From positions 1-5,947 of the forward strand of contig JAGBXG010000339.1 in assembly GCA_017629415.1 (NCBI GenBank): a stretch of DNA of 5,947 bases, read 5' to 3'. Positions 1-5,895 of this stretch are shown piece by piece. The notes beneath the pieces are model-generated. The model did no database searches, was not told the DNA's origin, and worked only from the letters and a program-made list of their open reading frames with translations. Within the stretch, counting starts at the first letter, position 1. Every line of letters begins with the position of its first letter. The position numbers and the translations under genes are program-made. Source of the DNA: Pseudomonadota bacterium. Its GTDB lineage: Bacteria > Myxococcota > Bradymonadia > UBA4248.

Positions 1-288
1 AAATGTATGAGAAAAGTTAACGGAAAATATGAAAAATCCAACGTCATTATTTAAGAATTCAGGTATCCAGGCAAGAAATATCTCATGATAAGGCCGCTGT
101 TTCATCTTGGGGATGATTGAACCCAAAAATGCTTGAGGATAATGTAAAAAAATCTCCATCCCTTGAATACTTTGAATCCAACAAACAAAGACTTTTAAAA
201 GAGCGGCTAAATAAAATGAGAATGATTATTGTTATTATTCCTAAAATTGTTTAAACAGAAATGACCGATTAACTTACGGATATGAAGT

Positions 289-315
289 TTGTCGGCAGAG
301 ATGCAACGATATAAA
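289..315 (+). promoter_or_regulatory. Possible promoter of the lipoprotein gene
   Basis: TATAAA at 310-315 matches the sigma-70 -10 consensus at five of six bases. TTGTCG at 289-294 is a partial -35 with a 15-base spacer, shorter than the usual 16-18. Transcription from here would give a leader of roughly 40 bases before the ATG at 361, which is reasonable. This is an inference from motif matching only, and AT-rich DNA gives such matches often. Confidence 0.25.
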
Positions 316-351
316 TTGTTGCTGGTGAATGGATTGAAAAAATTCAGAAAT

Positions 352-355
352 GGAG
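352..355 (+). promoter_or_regulatory. Ribosome binding site deciding the lipoprotein start
   Basis: GGAG lies five bases before the ATG at 361 and complements the CCTCC of the 16S 3' end seen at the other edge of this window. It favours the ATG at 361 over the in-frame ATG at 289. The downstream ATG is also the one that places a signal peptide at the very N terminus. Confidence 0.6.
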
Positions 356-360
356 TGAAT

Positions 361-810
361 ATGAAAATAGTCCAAATGATAATGATAGCAGTATTGGGAA
401 TTTCTTTTTGGATGAGTGCTTGTTCGGAACAGATTGTGCATGAACCGATTTATCGTGCATATTGTACGGTAGAGCAGTGCACGGAGCAAAACGAGCATGA
501 TCATGCCGATGACATTCGTGAATGTATTTCCGATATGAACGAAACGGGGCGAAAAATATCTCGCTGTGAAGCCCTGTACGTAGATGTATTAAATTGTTAT
601 TCTCAAATCACATGCTCTGAAAGCATCGCTTTTGAGTCAGCAGAAGAGGTTTGTGACGAGCGTTTTGAGAACGACGCATCTGGATATATCGCTTGTGTCG
701 GAAATTCTGATGTGATGAAGCAATTGGATCTCAAATGTTCGGGGATAGCTTCATCTTTTTGGGCATGCATTGGTGAATATTATACGCATCAGGCGGATGA
801 GATTTTTTAG
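361..810 (+). CDS. Small cysteine-rich lipoprotein of unknown function
   Basis: The product has 149 residues. I do not recognise the family and assign no function. Residues 1-20 look like a lipoprotein signal peptide: Lys2, then a hydrophobic run, then Met-Ser-Ala-Cys with Cys21 as the lipidation site. This is a slightly loose lipobox because Met is at -3. The mature part has ten further cysteines, at 35, 40, 55, 69, 79, 85, 98, 112, 126 and 136. That is an even number, suggesting up to five disulfides in an oxidising compartment. It is acidic overall. The start at 361 is chosen for its GGAG and the N-terminal signal; an in-frame ATG at 289 would add 24 residues in front of the signal and is less likely. 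The gene is alone on its strand and converges on ruvB. It probably faces the periplasm or cell surface. Cysteine-rich lipoproteins of this style are common in myxococcal-type genomes, but that link is only an impression. Confidence 0.75.
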   Translation: MKIVQMIMIAVLGISFWMSACSEQIVHEPIYRAYCTVEQCTEQNEHDHADDIRECISDMNETGRKISRCEALYVDVLNCYSQITCSESIAFESAEEVCDERFENDASGYIACVGNSDVMKQLDLKCSGIASSFWACIGEYYTHQADEIF

Positions 811-842
811 TAAAAAAATAGAGCAGGGTAAAATGGGACTCA

Positions 843-888
843 GAACCCCAGTGTGCGCAATGTTACAAAAGACTGGGTTTTCATTTTC
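843..888 (+). terminator. Possible terminator of the lipoprotein gene
   Basis: CCCAGT at 847-852 pairs with ACTGGG at 872-877, and the stem can extend a little with a bulged C at 846. TTTT follows at 878-881, then another T-rich stretch at 884-888. It begins 33 bases after the stop at 810. The 19-base loop is long for an intrinsic terminator and the T-tract is interrupted, so this is a moderate candidate. Confidence 0.4.
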
Positions 889-939
889 TCAAAAACAATC
901 ATGATAAGTGTATGACAAACTTGCGATGATATGGCATTC

Positions 940-987
940 CTTGTGGGTTCAAAGGAAACTCAGCTCTTTGTCGGGGGAACCCACAAG
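940..987. repeat. 11-bp perfect inverted repeat after ruvB
   Basis: CTTGTGGGTTC at 940-950 is exactly complementary to GAACCCACAAG at 977-987, around a 26-base interior. It starts 18 bases beyond the ruvB stop, so it would form at the 3' end of the ruvB message and may act as a terminator or a stability hairpin. No T-tract follows on either strand, which argues against a simple intrinsic terminator. It sits between the converging ruvB and lipoprotein genes. Confidence 0.6.
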
Positions 988-1005
988 AACTTTGCCTGCA
1001 TTGCC

Positions 1006-2133
1006 TTAGAAAGGGGCATCAAACAAAGAACCTTGTAAGGTCGTTTGTTGCGGTTCAATCCCCAGATGTTCATACGCCAAACGCGTGGCAATGCGTCCGC
1101 GCGGGGTGCGCTGAATAAATCCTTGCTGTAAAAGGTACGGCTCATAAACATCTTCAATTGTGCCGCGATGTTCGCCGGTCGCCGCGGCCAATGTTTCCAG
1201 TCCCACCGGACCGCCGCCGAATTTCTCAATAATGGTGCGCAAAAGCCGATGATCCATTCGATCAAAGCCAAGGCTGTCAATTCCCAGCAGTTTTAAACTT
1301 TCATCGGCCAGCTGTTGCGTAATCGAAGGCATGCCATAAACATTGGCAAAATCTCGCAGGCGCGCCAGCAGGCGGTTCGCAATACGTGGTGTGCCTCGGC
1401 TGCGCCGTCCCACTTCAATCACGGCATTCTCGTCAATTGCAATATTGAGCAGCCGTGCCGAACGACGCACAATCTGCGCCAAATCATCAGAAGTATAATA
1501 ATCCAGACGCGACACATGCCCAAAACGGTCGCGCAAAGGATTGGTCAGCAAGTCGGGACGCGTGGTGGCGCCAATCAGCGTAAACTTCGGCAAATCCAGC
1601 TTAATGGAACGCGCATGCGGACCTTCGCCAATCATGACATCAAAACAAAAATCCTCCATCGCAGGATAAAGATTTTCCTCAATCACGGGCGACATGCGAT
1701 GAATTTCGTCGATAAACAGCACATCATGAGGTTCCAGCGAAGTCAGCAACCCCGCCAAATCGCCTTTTTTTTCAATCGCCGGCCCCGACGTCGACTTGAT
1801 ATTGACGCCGAGTTCATTCGCACAAATCTGCGCCAGCGTAGTCTTGCCCAACCCAGGCGGTCCTGACAGCAGTAAATGACACAGCGGCTCCCCGCGCATC
1901 TTGGCGGCCTTCACAAATACCTGAATGTTGTTGACCTCAGCTTTCTGACCCACATATTCATCAAACCGCAGCGGCCTCAGCGTGTCGCATAGACTGCGCT
2001 CTGACACGTTTGTCACCTCGGGATTCAAGGTCTGATTTTCGCGATCGCGAGGCACAAAATTCGAACCATCTTCAAGTTCAAACTTCGGTTTACGCCGTCT
2101 TGGCGGATGTTTTTCGTCCTGATCAAATGCCAT
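1006..2133 (-). CDS. ruvB: Holliday junction branch migration ATPase RuvB
   Basis: RuvB is the AAA+ hexameric motor that RuvA loads on Holliday junctions to drive branch migration in recombination and fork repair. All landmarks are present in this 375-residue form: Walker [10 protein letters not shown] (91-99), Walker B DEIH (142-145), sensor 1 GATTR (188-192), arginine-finger region RDRFG (201-205), sensor 2 GTPRIANR (247-254), and the winged-helix C-terminal domain with RTPRGR (342-347). It is longer than the usual 330-350 residues because of a charged N-terminal extension of about 35-40 residues and a tail ending [10 protein letters not shown] chose the ATG at 2133; an in-frame ATG at 2175 would add 14 mostly hydrophobic residues. 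Neither has a strong Shine-Dalgarno sequence. ruvA lies upstream on the same strand but is separated by a repeat-bearing spacer of about 195 bases, wider than in most ruvAB operons. No ruvC is in the window. Confidence 0.97.
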   Translation of the reverse strand: MAFDQDEKHPPRRRKPKFELEDGSNFVPRDRENQTLNPEVTNVSERSLCDTLRPLRFDEYVGQKAEVNNIQVFVKAAKMRGEPLCHLLLSGPPGLGKTTLAQICANELGVNIKSTSGPAIEKKGDLAGLLTSLEPHDVLFIDEIHRMSPVIEENLYPAMEDFCFDVMIGEGPHARSIKLDLPKFTLIGATTRPDLLTNPLRDRFGHVSRLDYYTSDDLAQIVRRSARLLNIAIDENAVIEVGRRSRGTPRIANRLLARLRDFANVYGMPSITQQLADESLKLLGIDSLGFDRMDHRLLRTIIEKFGGGPVGLETLAAATGEHRGTIEDVYEPYLLQQGFIQRTPRGRIATRLAYEHLGIEPQQTTLQGSLFDAPF

Positions 2134-2212
2134 AATCTTTAGATGTGCTGTAAAAAAATCGATACCGAACGCCATCAGATGTCCGGAAAAGATAAATGGG
2201 TATAGGGGGCAG

Positions 2213-2289
2213 GGCTATGCCGGCCCTTTCAGGACCGGCATACGCCTGGCGCTTCGGCTATGCCGGCCCTTTCAGGACCGGCATACGCC
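2213..2289 (-). repeat. Two tandem 34-bp hairpin repeats between ruvA and ruvB
   Basis: Two identical 34-base copies occupy 2213-2246 and 2256-2289, separated by nine bases. Each is itself a hairpin: TATGCCGG and the following CCCT pair with AGGACCGGCATA around a three-base loop, giving a 12-bp stem. The one non-Watson-Crick position is C-A on the plus strand but G-U on the minus strand, so the RNA made in the ruvA-to-ruvB direction folds without a true mismatch. An outer GGC/GCC pairing with one bulged C extends the stem. No T-tract follows, so the pair is more likely a REP-like element or mRNA-stability/processing structure than a terminator. Confidence 0.85.
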
Positions 2290-2295
2290 CGCTTC

Positions 2296-2329
2296 GCGCG
2301 TCTATTTTGCAGTGCAAAATACGCCGCGC
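2296..2329 (-). other. Hairpin overlapping the ruvA stop codon
   Basis: TATTTTGC at 2303-2310 pairs with GCAAAATA at 2314-2321 around AGT. Outside a small internal loop, GCGCG at 2296-2300 pairs with CGCGC at 2325-2329, whose last base is part of the ruvA stop codon. In the minus-strand message this would be a stable structure exactly at the end of ruvA, followed by the two 34-base hairpins, so three stem-loops are strung between ruvA and ruvB. Possible roles are protection of the ruvA message or attenuation of ruvB expression; both are inference. Confidence 0.6.
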
Positions 2330-2940
2330 TATTTTTGGTTGATAGCTTTCAATGCCCAGCGGATTTCTCCCTGAACATCTAAATCTTCCCCTGATTCGTC
2401 AAGTTTGGCCAAAACACGATCGATATCCTGTTCCGAAAATCCAAAATTCTTCAGAGCTGAACGTGTATCTGCATGAAGTTTTCGCGCAACAGGCATCGCT
2501 TGAGATGCTGTGGGCAAAGTATCCGCAAAATGACGGCTTTTCAGCCATTTCTCAAGGTCCAGAATAATCTGACTGGCTGTTTTGGCTCCAATGCCGGGCA
2601 CTTTTTTAAGCGTCGCAACATCGGCAGTCAAAACAGCCACCTGAAGCTGCGCAGGCGTCAATGTATTTAAAATAGCCAGTGCCGAACGGCTGCCCACGCC
2701 TTTGGCACTGATCAGCTGAATAAACAATGCACGCTCATCACGGCTCTTGAATCCATAAAGCTCAAACGCATCCTCGCGGACCTGCGTATAAACATGAAGC
2801 TCAATGTCCATGCCTTCTTCAAGTTCTGACATGTCATTCGCCGACATCAAAAGACGATAACCCACGCCGCTTTGACCGGCTTCAACAATGACTTCATTGT
2901 CATCAATGAGAAGAACTTTGCCTTTGAGATATGCAATCAT
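2329..2940 (-). CDS. ruvA: Holliday junction DNA helicase subunit RuvA
   Basis: RuvA binds the four-way junction as a tetramer and recruits RuvB rings to it. The protein has 203 residues, the same length as the E. coli protein. Domain I (about 1-64) is the OB fold and contains the acidic pin, Glu56-Asp57 in a VREDAFELYGF context, which keeps duplexes apart at the crossover. Domain II has two helix-hairpin-helix motifs, around KGVGSRSA (80-87) and VPGIGAKTA (114-122), which contact the DNA backbone. After a linker (about 135-155), domain III (about 156-203) is the small helical RuvB-binding domain. The ATG at 2940 lies 24 bases after the trmL stop, with a GGAAA in the gap, so the two are probably cotranscribed. 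Its stop codon is embedded in a hairpin. Confidence 0.97.
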   Translation of the reverse strand: MIAYLKGKVLLIDDNEVIVEAGQSGVGYRLLMSANDMSELEEGMDIELHVYTQVREDAFELYGFKSRDERALFIQLISAKGVGSRSALAILNTLTPAQLQVAVLTADVATLKKVPGIGAKTASQIILDLEKWLKSRHFADTLPTASQAMPVARKLHADTRSALKNFGFSEQDIDRVLAKLDESGEDLDVQGEIRWALKAINQK

Positions 2941-2964
2941 GCGCGAATTTCCAAAATATGACGA

Positions 2965-3486
2965 TTAATCCTGATGAATGGGCGCGTAATCAACTTGACG
3001 AAGTGCCTCATAAAGTCCGACAGACGTCGAAACCGCTAAATTCAAACTCCGGATATTGTCTTTACGTATCGGCAAGGTGACACAACGATCCTCAAACTGT
3101 TCGCGAATTTCGGCACAAAGTCCGCGTGTTTCAGGTCCAAAGATCAGGGCATCTCCTAAACGATACTGTACTTCTGTAAATGTTTTCGGTGTTTTCGTCG
3201 TAAAAAAGTGCATCTTTTCACGCGGAAACAATGCCACTATTTCATCAAAAGATTCATGAACTGTCAAGTGAACATTAGGCCAATAGTCTAAACCTGCACG
3301 TTTGAGTTTGGTATCATCCAATTCAAAAGCCATGGGTTTAACGAGATGCAAGTGTGTCGATGTGCCAGCACACAGGCGAGCAATCGTTCCCGTGTTGGGC
3401 GGAATCTCGGGTTCAACAAGAACAATGTGAAAATGTTTGTCAGCGGCTGTGCCGCACTCAGGACTTGGAGGAAATGTTGGAATCAT
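2965..3486 (-). CDS. trmL: tRNA (cytidine/uridine-34 2'-O)-methyltransferase TrmL
   Basis: This is a SPOUT-superfamily methyltransferase that uses S-adenosylmethionine to methylate the 2'-OH of the wobble nucleotide (C34 or cmnm5U34) in tRNA-Leu species. The three SPOUT motifs are clear in 173 residues: VLVEPEIPPNTG (22-33) with the conserved IARLCA after it, FGPETRGL (116-123), and IRSLNLAVSTSVGLYEAL (145-162), which builds the trefoil-knot cofactor site. The RAGLDYW segment (63-69) is also typical. It is about 16 residues longer than E. coli TrmL because of an N-terminal proline-containing extension. The ATG at 3486 has no evident Shine-Dalgarno sequence, so a later start is conceivable, but the next methionine (Met52) lies beyond motif 1. 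ruvA follows after 24 bases, so the two are probably one transcript. Confidence 0.93.
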   Translation of the reverse strand: MIPTFPPSPECGTAADKHFHIVLVEPEIPPNTGTIARLCAGTSTHLHLVKPMAFELDDTKLKRAGLDYWPNVHLTVHESFDEIVALFPREKMHFFTTKTPKTFTEVQYRLGDALIFGPETRGLCAEIREQFEDRCVTLPIRKDNIRSLNLAVSTSVGLYEALRQVDYAPIHQD

Positions 3487-3774
3487 AAGTCATGTACTCA
3501 ATCATAAAGTTATTTTTTTGTTCGCCCTTTGGCGCCCTTTCTTTGTCAGCTGCGTCATTGCAGTCGGTTACGTGCGCTGGCACGCTCCTCCTTTCACTCC
3601 TTGCTTCCGCGGAATTGCATTCAATTGCATCCAACTGGCGGCAAAAAAACGTCAGCAAGTACGATTCGTCAAGTTCATACCAAGCGGAATGGGATACAGG
3701 GTTCCCATTTCGCCCGAAAAACGTCAGTAACCAGTCACCGTCTAACCTACAAAAAACGCCCAATATTATGGGTT
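3487..3774. other. Spacer between serC and trmL, no convincing gene
   Basis: Open frames exist on both strands here, but none resembles a known family, and the longer ones run into the neighbouring hairpin array or into serC and trmL. Visible small structure: a 10-base tandem duplication at 3613-3632 (AATTGCATTC then AATTGCATCC), two copies of AAAAACGTCAG(C/T)AA at 3645-3658 and 3717-3730, and between them an inverted repeat AATGGGA/TCCCATT (3688-3694 and 3703-3709). The hairpin CGTGCGCTGGCACG lies at 3571-3584. The trmL promoter, if there is one, should be in this stretch, but I cannot pick it out. Confidence 0.5.
3751..3772 (-). terminator. Weak candidate terminator downstream of serC
   Basis: On the minus strand CCCA and TGGG (3769-3772 and 3759-3762) can pair around a six-base loop and are followed by CG and six Ts (3756-3751). 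The stem is only four pairs, so it would be weak alone. The strong GC hairpin at 3775-3795 directly before it could contribute. If it works, serC would end here and trmL-ruvA-ruvB would need their own promoter. Confidence 0.3.
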
Positions 3775-3868
3775 CCAAGGGGCTAAGCCCCTTGGCAGGA
3801 TTCCAAAGGGCAGCGCCCTTTGGTGGGGTCCGGGGCAAAGCCCCGGCGTGGTGTGGGGCATAACCCCA
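3775..3868. repeat. Array of four tandem GC-rich hairpins after serC
   Basis: Four palindromes follow each other with spacers of six or seven bases. They are CCAAGGGGC/GCCCCTTGG (3775-3795, 9-bp stem), CCAAAGGGC/GCCCTTTGG (3803-3823, 9 bp), CCGGGGC/GCCCCGG (3830-3846, 7 bp) and TGGGG/CCCCA (3854-3868, 5 bp). The first three stems are perfect, with three-base loops TAA, AGC and AAA. The array begins ten bases after the serC stop in the direction of transcription. The units are related in design but not identical, and a degenerate relative lies on the other side of serC. This looks like a dispersed palindromic intergenic element rather than a CRISPR array. Confidence 0.85.
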
Positions 3869-3878
3869 TAAAAAGTCT

Positions 3879-4958
3879 TTATCCCATTTTTTGTGCAAAT
3901 TCGCGGATAAAATGCGCAAGTTTTTCGCAGCCTTCAATGGGAAATGCATTAAACACTGAGGCGCGGAGGCCGCCGGTTTCTCTGTGTCCGCGAAGTCCAA
4001 TCATTTGTTGATTTTCTGCTTCACGGACAAAAATTTCGTCAAGTTCAGCATTGGGGGAACGGAAGGAAATATTCATCATTGAACGGCAATTGGGTTCACC
4101 GACATGTTTGAAAAATCCTCCAGTATTATCGATAGCCGTGCGAATCATGTCAGCTTTCTGACGATTGTGCGTCGCCATGCCTTCCAGACCGCCGTGTTCA
4201 TCGATCCATTCCAGCATGAGGCTCATCATATAAAGTGCAAACGTTGGCGGTGTGTTTAACATCGAACGGTTTTGCACCAGACGGCGATAATCGAACATCG
4301 AAGGCCGTGCCTCTGGCTGATGGCTTTCCAAAAACTCGTGATTGACAATCACAATGCAGCATCCGGCAATGCCCAAATTTTTCTGTGCTGAGGCAAAAAT
4401 CAGGCTGTGAGCATCGATATCGATAGGTTTTGAAAAAATATTGCTGCTCATATCTGCGATAAGCGGTGCTTCAGTTTTAGGCGCCTTTTGCCATTCAGTG
4501 CCTAAAAAACTGTTATTGGCACAATAATAGACATATCTCGGATTATCGCTGTATGAGATCTCATCATCACTTGGAATATGCTCAAAATGCTTTTCCGCGC
4601 CGTCATAGGCATAGTGAATGTCGGTGTAATACATGGCATCGCGCATCGCATTGCGCGTCCAAAACCCCGTATGAATGCAATCAATATGATCTCCAGGCCG
4701 TGTAAATGTCGCTGGAATTTGACAAAACTGGAGGGTTGCGCCGCCTTGTAAAAATAGTACATCATAATGGGATGGAATTTGCCCAATACGCCGAAAATCT
4801 GCCTCAAGTTTTGTCATCAGTTCATCAAAAAACGCCGATCGATGACTGATTTCTAAAATACCGGCTCCCATGCCGATATCCATCAGGCTTTCTTGAGCTT
4901 TTTGTAATACAGATTCGGGGAGTGTGGCCGGACCGGCTGTAAAATTATAGATGCGCAT
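3879..4958 (-). CDS. serC: Phosphoserine aminotransferase SerC
   Basis: SerC is a cytosolic PLP enzyme of the class V aminotransferases. It converts 3-phosphohydroxypyruvate and glutamate to phosphoserine and 2-oxoglutarate, the second step of serine synthesis, and often also serves pyridoxal-phosphate synthesis. The protein has 359 residues (E. coli 362). Family marks in order: YNFTAGPATLP at the N terminus, LEISHRS (35-41), LQGGATLQF (70-78) contacting the cofactor phosphate, ADMSSNI (168-174), SAQKNLG (190-196) with Lys193 as the Schiff-base lysine, and GLRGHRETGGLRAS (321-334) binding the substrate phosphate/carboxylate. I start at the ATG at 4958 because the protein then begins MRIYNFTAGPA as in the family; a TTG at 4964 would add two residues. 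The only purine-rich site is GGA eleven bases upstream. Hairpin elements lie on both sides of the gene. serA and serB are not in the window. Confidence 0.96.
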   Translation of the reverse strand: MRIYNFTAGPATLPESVLQKAQESLMDIGMGAGILEISHRSAFFDELMTKLEADFRRIGQIPSHYDVLFLQGGATLQFCQIPATFTRPGDHIDCIHTGFWTRNAMRDAMYYTDIHYAYDGAEKHFEHIPSDDEISYSDNPRYVYYCANNSFLGTEWQKAPKTEAPLIADMSSNIFSKPIDIDAHSLIFASAQKNLGIAGCCIVIVNHEFLESHQPEARPSMFDYRRLVQNRSMLNTPPTFALYMMSLMLEWIDEHGGLEGMATHNRQKADMIRTAIDNTGGFFKHVGEPNCRSMMNISFRSPNAELDEIFVREAENQQMIGLRGHRETGGLRASVFNAFPIEGCEKLAHFIREFAQKMG

Positions 4959-4978
4959 AGTCAAATGAATCCAACAAA

Positions 4979-5025
4979 GGTTCCAAGGGGCTCAGCCTCT
5001 TGGCGTGGTTTGGGGGCAGCTCCCT
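4979..5025. repeat. Degenerate copy of the hairpin element upstream of serC
   Basis: GGTTCCAAGGGGCT, then a short divergent loop, then AGCC and CTTGGC matches the first hairpin of the array at 3771-3796 almost base for base. Here the stem CCAAGGGGC/GCCTCTTGG (4983-4991 with 4995-5003) carries one G-T pair. A second, weak GC palindrome follows at about 5011-5024 (GGGGGC then CTCCC). The two copies bracket serC in the same orientation. It lies in the nth-serC spacer, about 20 bases before the serC ATG in transcription order, so it would fold in the serC leader. Confidence 0.65.
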
Positions 5026-5064
5026 AAGAACTTTACATACGCTTTGATGTTTGCCCGATATGAT

Positions 5065-5676
5065 TCAGACCTTCTTTAATAATCGGCATGCCGGGCAGAG
5101 GGTATCATCATGTCCCTTGGCTTTGCAGTAATTTCGGCCAAACAGAATGATTTGGAGATGTCGTTTTGTCCATTCAGTTTCGGGGAACATGGCGCACAAA
5201 TCGCGTTCTACAGCATCAGGTGTTTTGCCTTTTGACCACCCCCAGCGATTGGCCAGCCGATGGATATGTGTGTCTACCGGAAATGCAGGAATATCAAAGA
5301 CATGAGACAGAATAACATTGGCTGTTTTACGTCCCACGCCGGGCAAAGCCTCGAGTTCATGACGATTGTGGGGAACCTGGCCATCGTATTTTTGAACCAA
5401 AATTTCGGACAGTTCAAGAATAGCCTGAGATTTACGTGTATAAAGTCCACACGGTTTAATGATTTCCTCGATCTTTTCTCGCCCGAGGGCAGCGATTATA
5501 TCTGGAGTCGTGCCGTAAGCCCATAAAGATGGTGTCACTTCATTGACGCGTTTATCGGTACATTGTGCGGAAAGTACGACAGCGACGAGTAGGGTATAGG
5601 CATTTGTAAAATCTAGCGGAATCGGCGGATTGGGATAAAGTTCGTCGAGGATCGCGATAATTTTTTGTGCGCTCAT
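5065..5676 (-). CDS. nth: Endonuclease III (DNA glycosylase/AP lyase)
   Basis: Nth removes oxidised pyrimidines from DNA and cleaves the resulting abasic site, starting base-excision repair. The protein has 203 residues (E. coli 211). The helix-hairpin-helix LPGVGRKTAN (111-120) contains the catalytic Lys117, and VDTH (134-137) contains the catalytic Asp135, as in the family. The iron-sulfur loop is unusual. E. coli Nth has Cys-x6-Cys-x2-Cys-x5-Cys, while here Cys184-x9-Cys194-x2-Cys197 is followed by only six residues with no fourth cysteine. I start at the ATG at 5676; a TTG at 5706 would add ten residues but lies inside the T-tract of the terminator in front. No Shine-Dalgarno sequence is visible before 5676. 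With the terminator ending about 29 bases upstream, the promoter must be very close, or expression depends on read-through from the rRNA unit. serC follows after about 106 bases. Confidence 0.94.
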   Translation of the reverse strand: MSAQKIIAILDELYPNPPIPLDFTNAYTLLVAVVLSAQCTDKRVNEVTPSLWAYGTTPDIIAALGREKIEEIIKPCGLYTRKSQAILELSEILVQKYDGQVPHNRHELEALPGVGRKTANVILSHVFDIPAFPVDTHIHRLANRWGWSKGKTPDAVERDLCAMFPETEWTKRHLQIILFGRNYCKAKGHDDTLCPACRLLKKV

Positions 5677-5704
5677 GAGGGATATATTGGTGTTCAGTGG
5701 ATAC

Positions 5705-5740
5705 AAAAAAAGCGGTAAGATTTTGAAATCCTACCGCTTT
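5705..5740 (-). terminator. Rho-independent terminator of the 16S-tRNA-Ile unit
   Basis: Read on the minus strand, AAAGCGGTA pairs with TACCGCTTT (9 bp). One G-U pair and a GATTT/AAATC inner stem follow, and the structure ends in seven consecutive Ts (complement of 5705-5711). The G-U would be a C-A mismatch on the plus strand, so the structure is built for the minus-strand transcript. It starts two bases after the tRNA-Ile 3' end, so it ends the rRNA transcript here, before nth. Confidence 0.92.
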
Positions 5741-5742
5741 AA

Positions 5743-5816
<74 letters not shown>

Positions 5817-5864
5817 ATGAGAAAACCAAGAGAGTTAAACATTAGTGCGTATGACCACGAATTG

Positions 5865-5883
5865 TTTCTGTTTAACACAGAAA
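5865..5883 (-). other. Hairpin in the 16S-tRNA spacer
   Basis: TTTCTG (5865-5870) and CAGAAA (5878-5883) pair around a seven-base loop, twelve bases after the 16S 3' end in the transcript. It may help pre-rRNA processing or 3'-end trimming. The rest of the 79-base spacer (5817-5895) shows nothing else I can name beyond a weak TGTTTAAC stretch that only loosely resembles a boxA. Confidence 0.4.
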
Positions 5884-5895
5884 TCATCATCCGTT

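Larger units (their letters stand above)
1..360. other. Gene-poor AT-rich left edge
   Basis: No gene is convincing in this stretch. The first 54 bases are open in frame 1 and end at TAA (52-54), so the tail of a gene entering from the left is possible, but 17 residues are too few to identify. Another frame is open from 33 to a TAA at 252-254 except for one TGA at 114-116. Its second half contains an ATG at 129 that would give a 41-residue peptide rich in Lys, Arg and Ile, with no Shine-Dalgarno sequence in front. This could be a decayed gene or chance. The base composition is clearly more AT-rich than the ruv/serC/nth block. Confidence 0.4.

Noticed and set aside
114..116. In-frame TGA read as selenocysteine or tryptophan
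   Set aside because: No SECIS-like hairpin stands out after it, the flanking peptide has no known selenoprotein motif, and nth in this window uses TGA as a normal stop.
1315..1866. A 183-residue plus-strand frame inside ruvB
   Set aside because: It is the antisense shadow of ruvB, very rich in Arg, Gln and His with no family resemblance, while ruvB has all its motifs here.
2213..2289. Direct repeats that could suggest a short CRISPR
   Set aside because: Only two units with a nine-base gap, each a full hairpin; CRISPR spacers are about 30 bases and no cas gene is near.
3492..3863. A 123-residue plus-strand frame in the same spacer with a hydrophobic start
   Set aside because: The hydrophobic start looks signal-like, but the second half is translated hairpin repeat, there is no Shine-Dalgarno sequence, and the strand opposes all neighbours.
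3458..4000. A 180-residue open frame on the minus strand through the serC-trmL spacer
   Set aside because: It overlaps the 3' end of serC and the 5' end of trmL in another frame and passes through the four-hairpin array, whose palindromes give meaningless protein. No recognisable domain.
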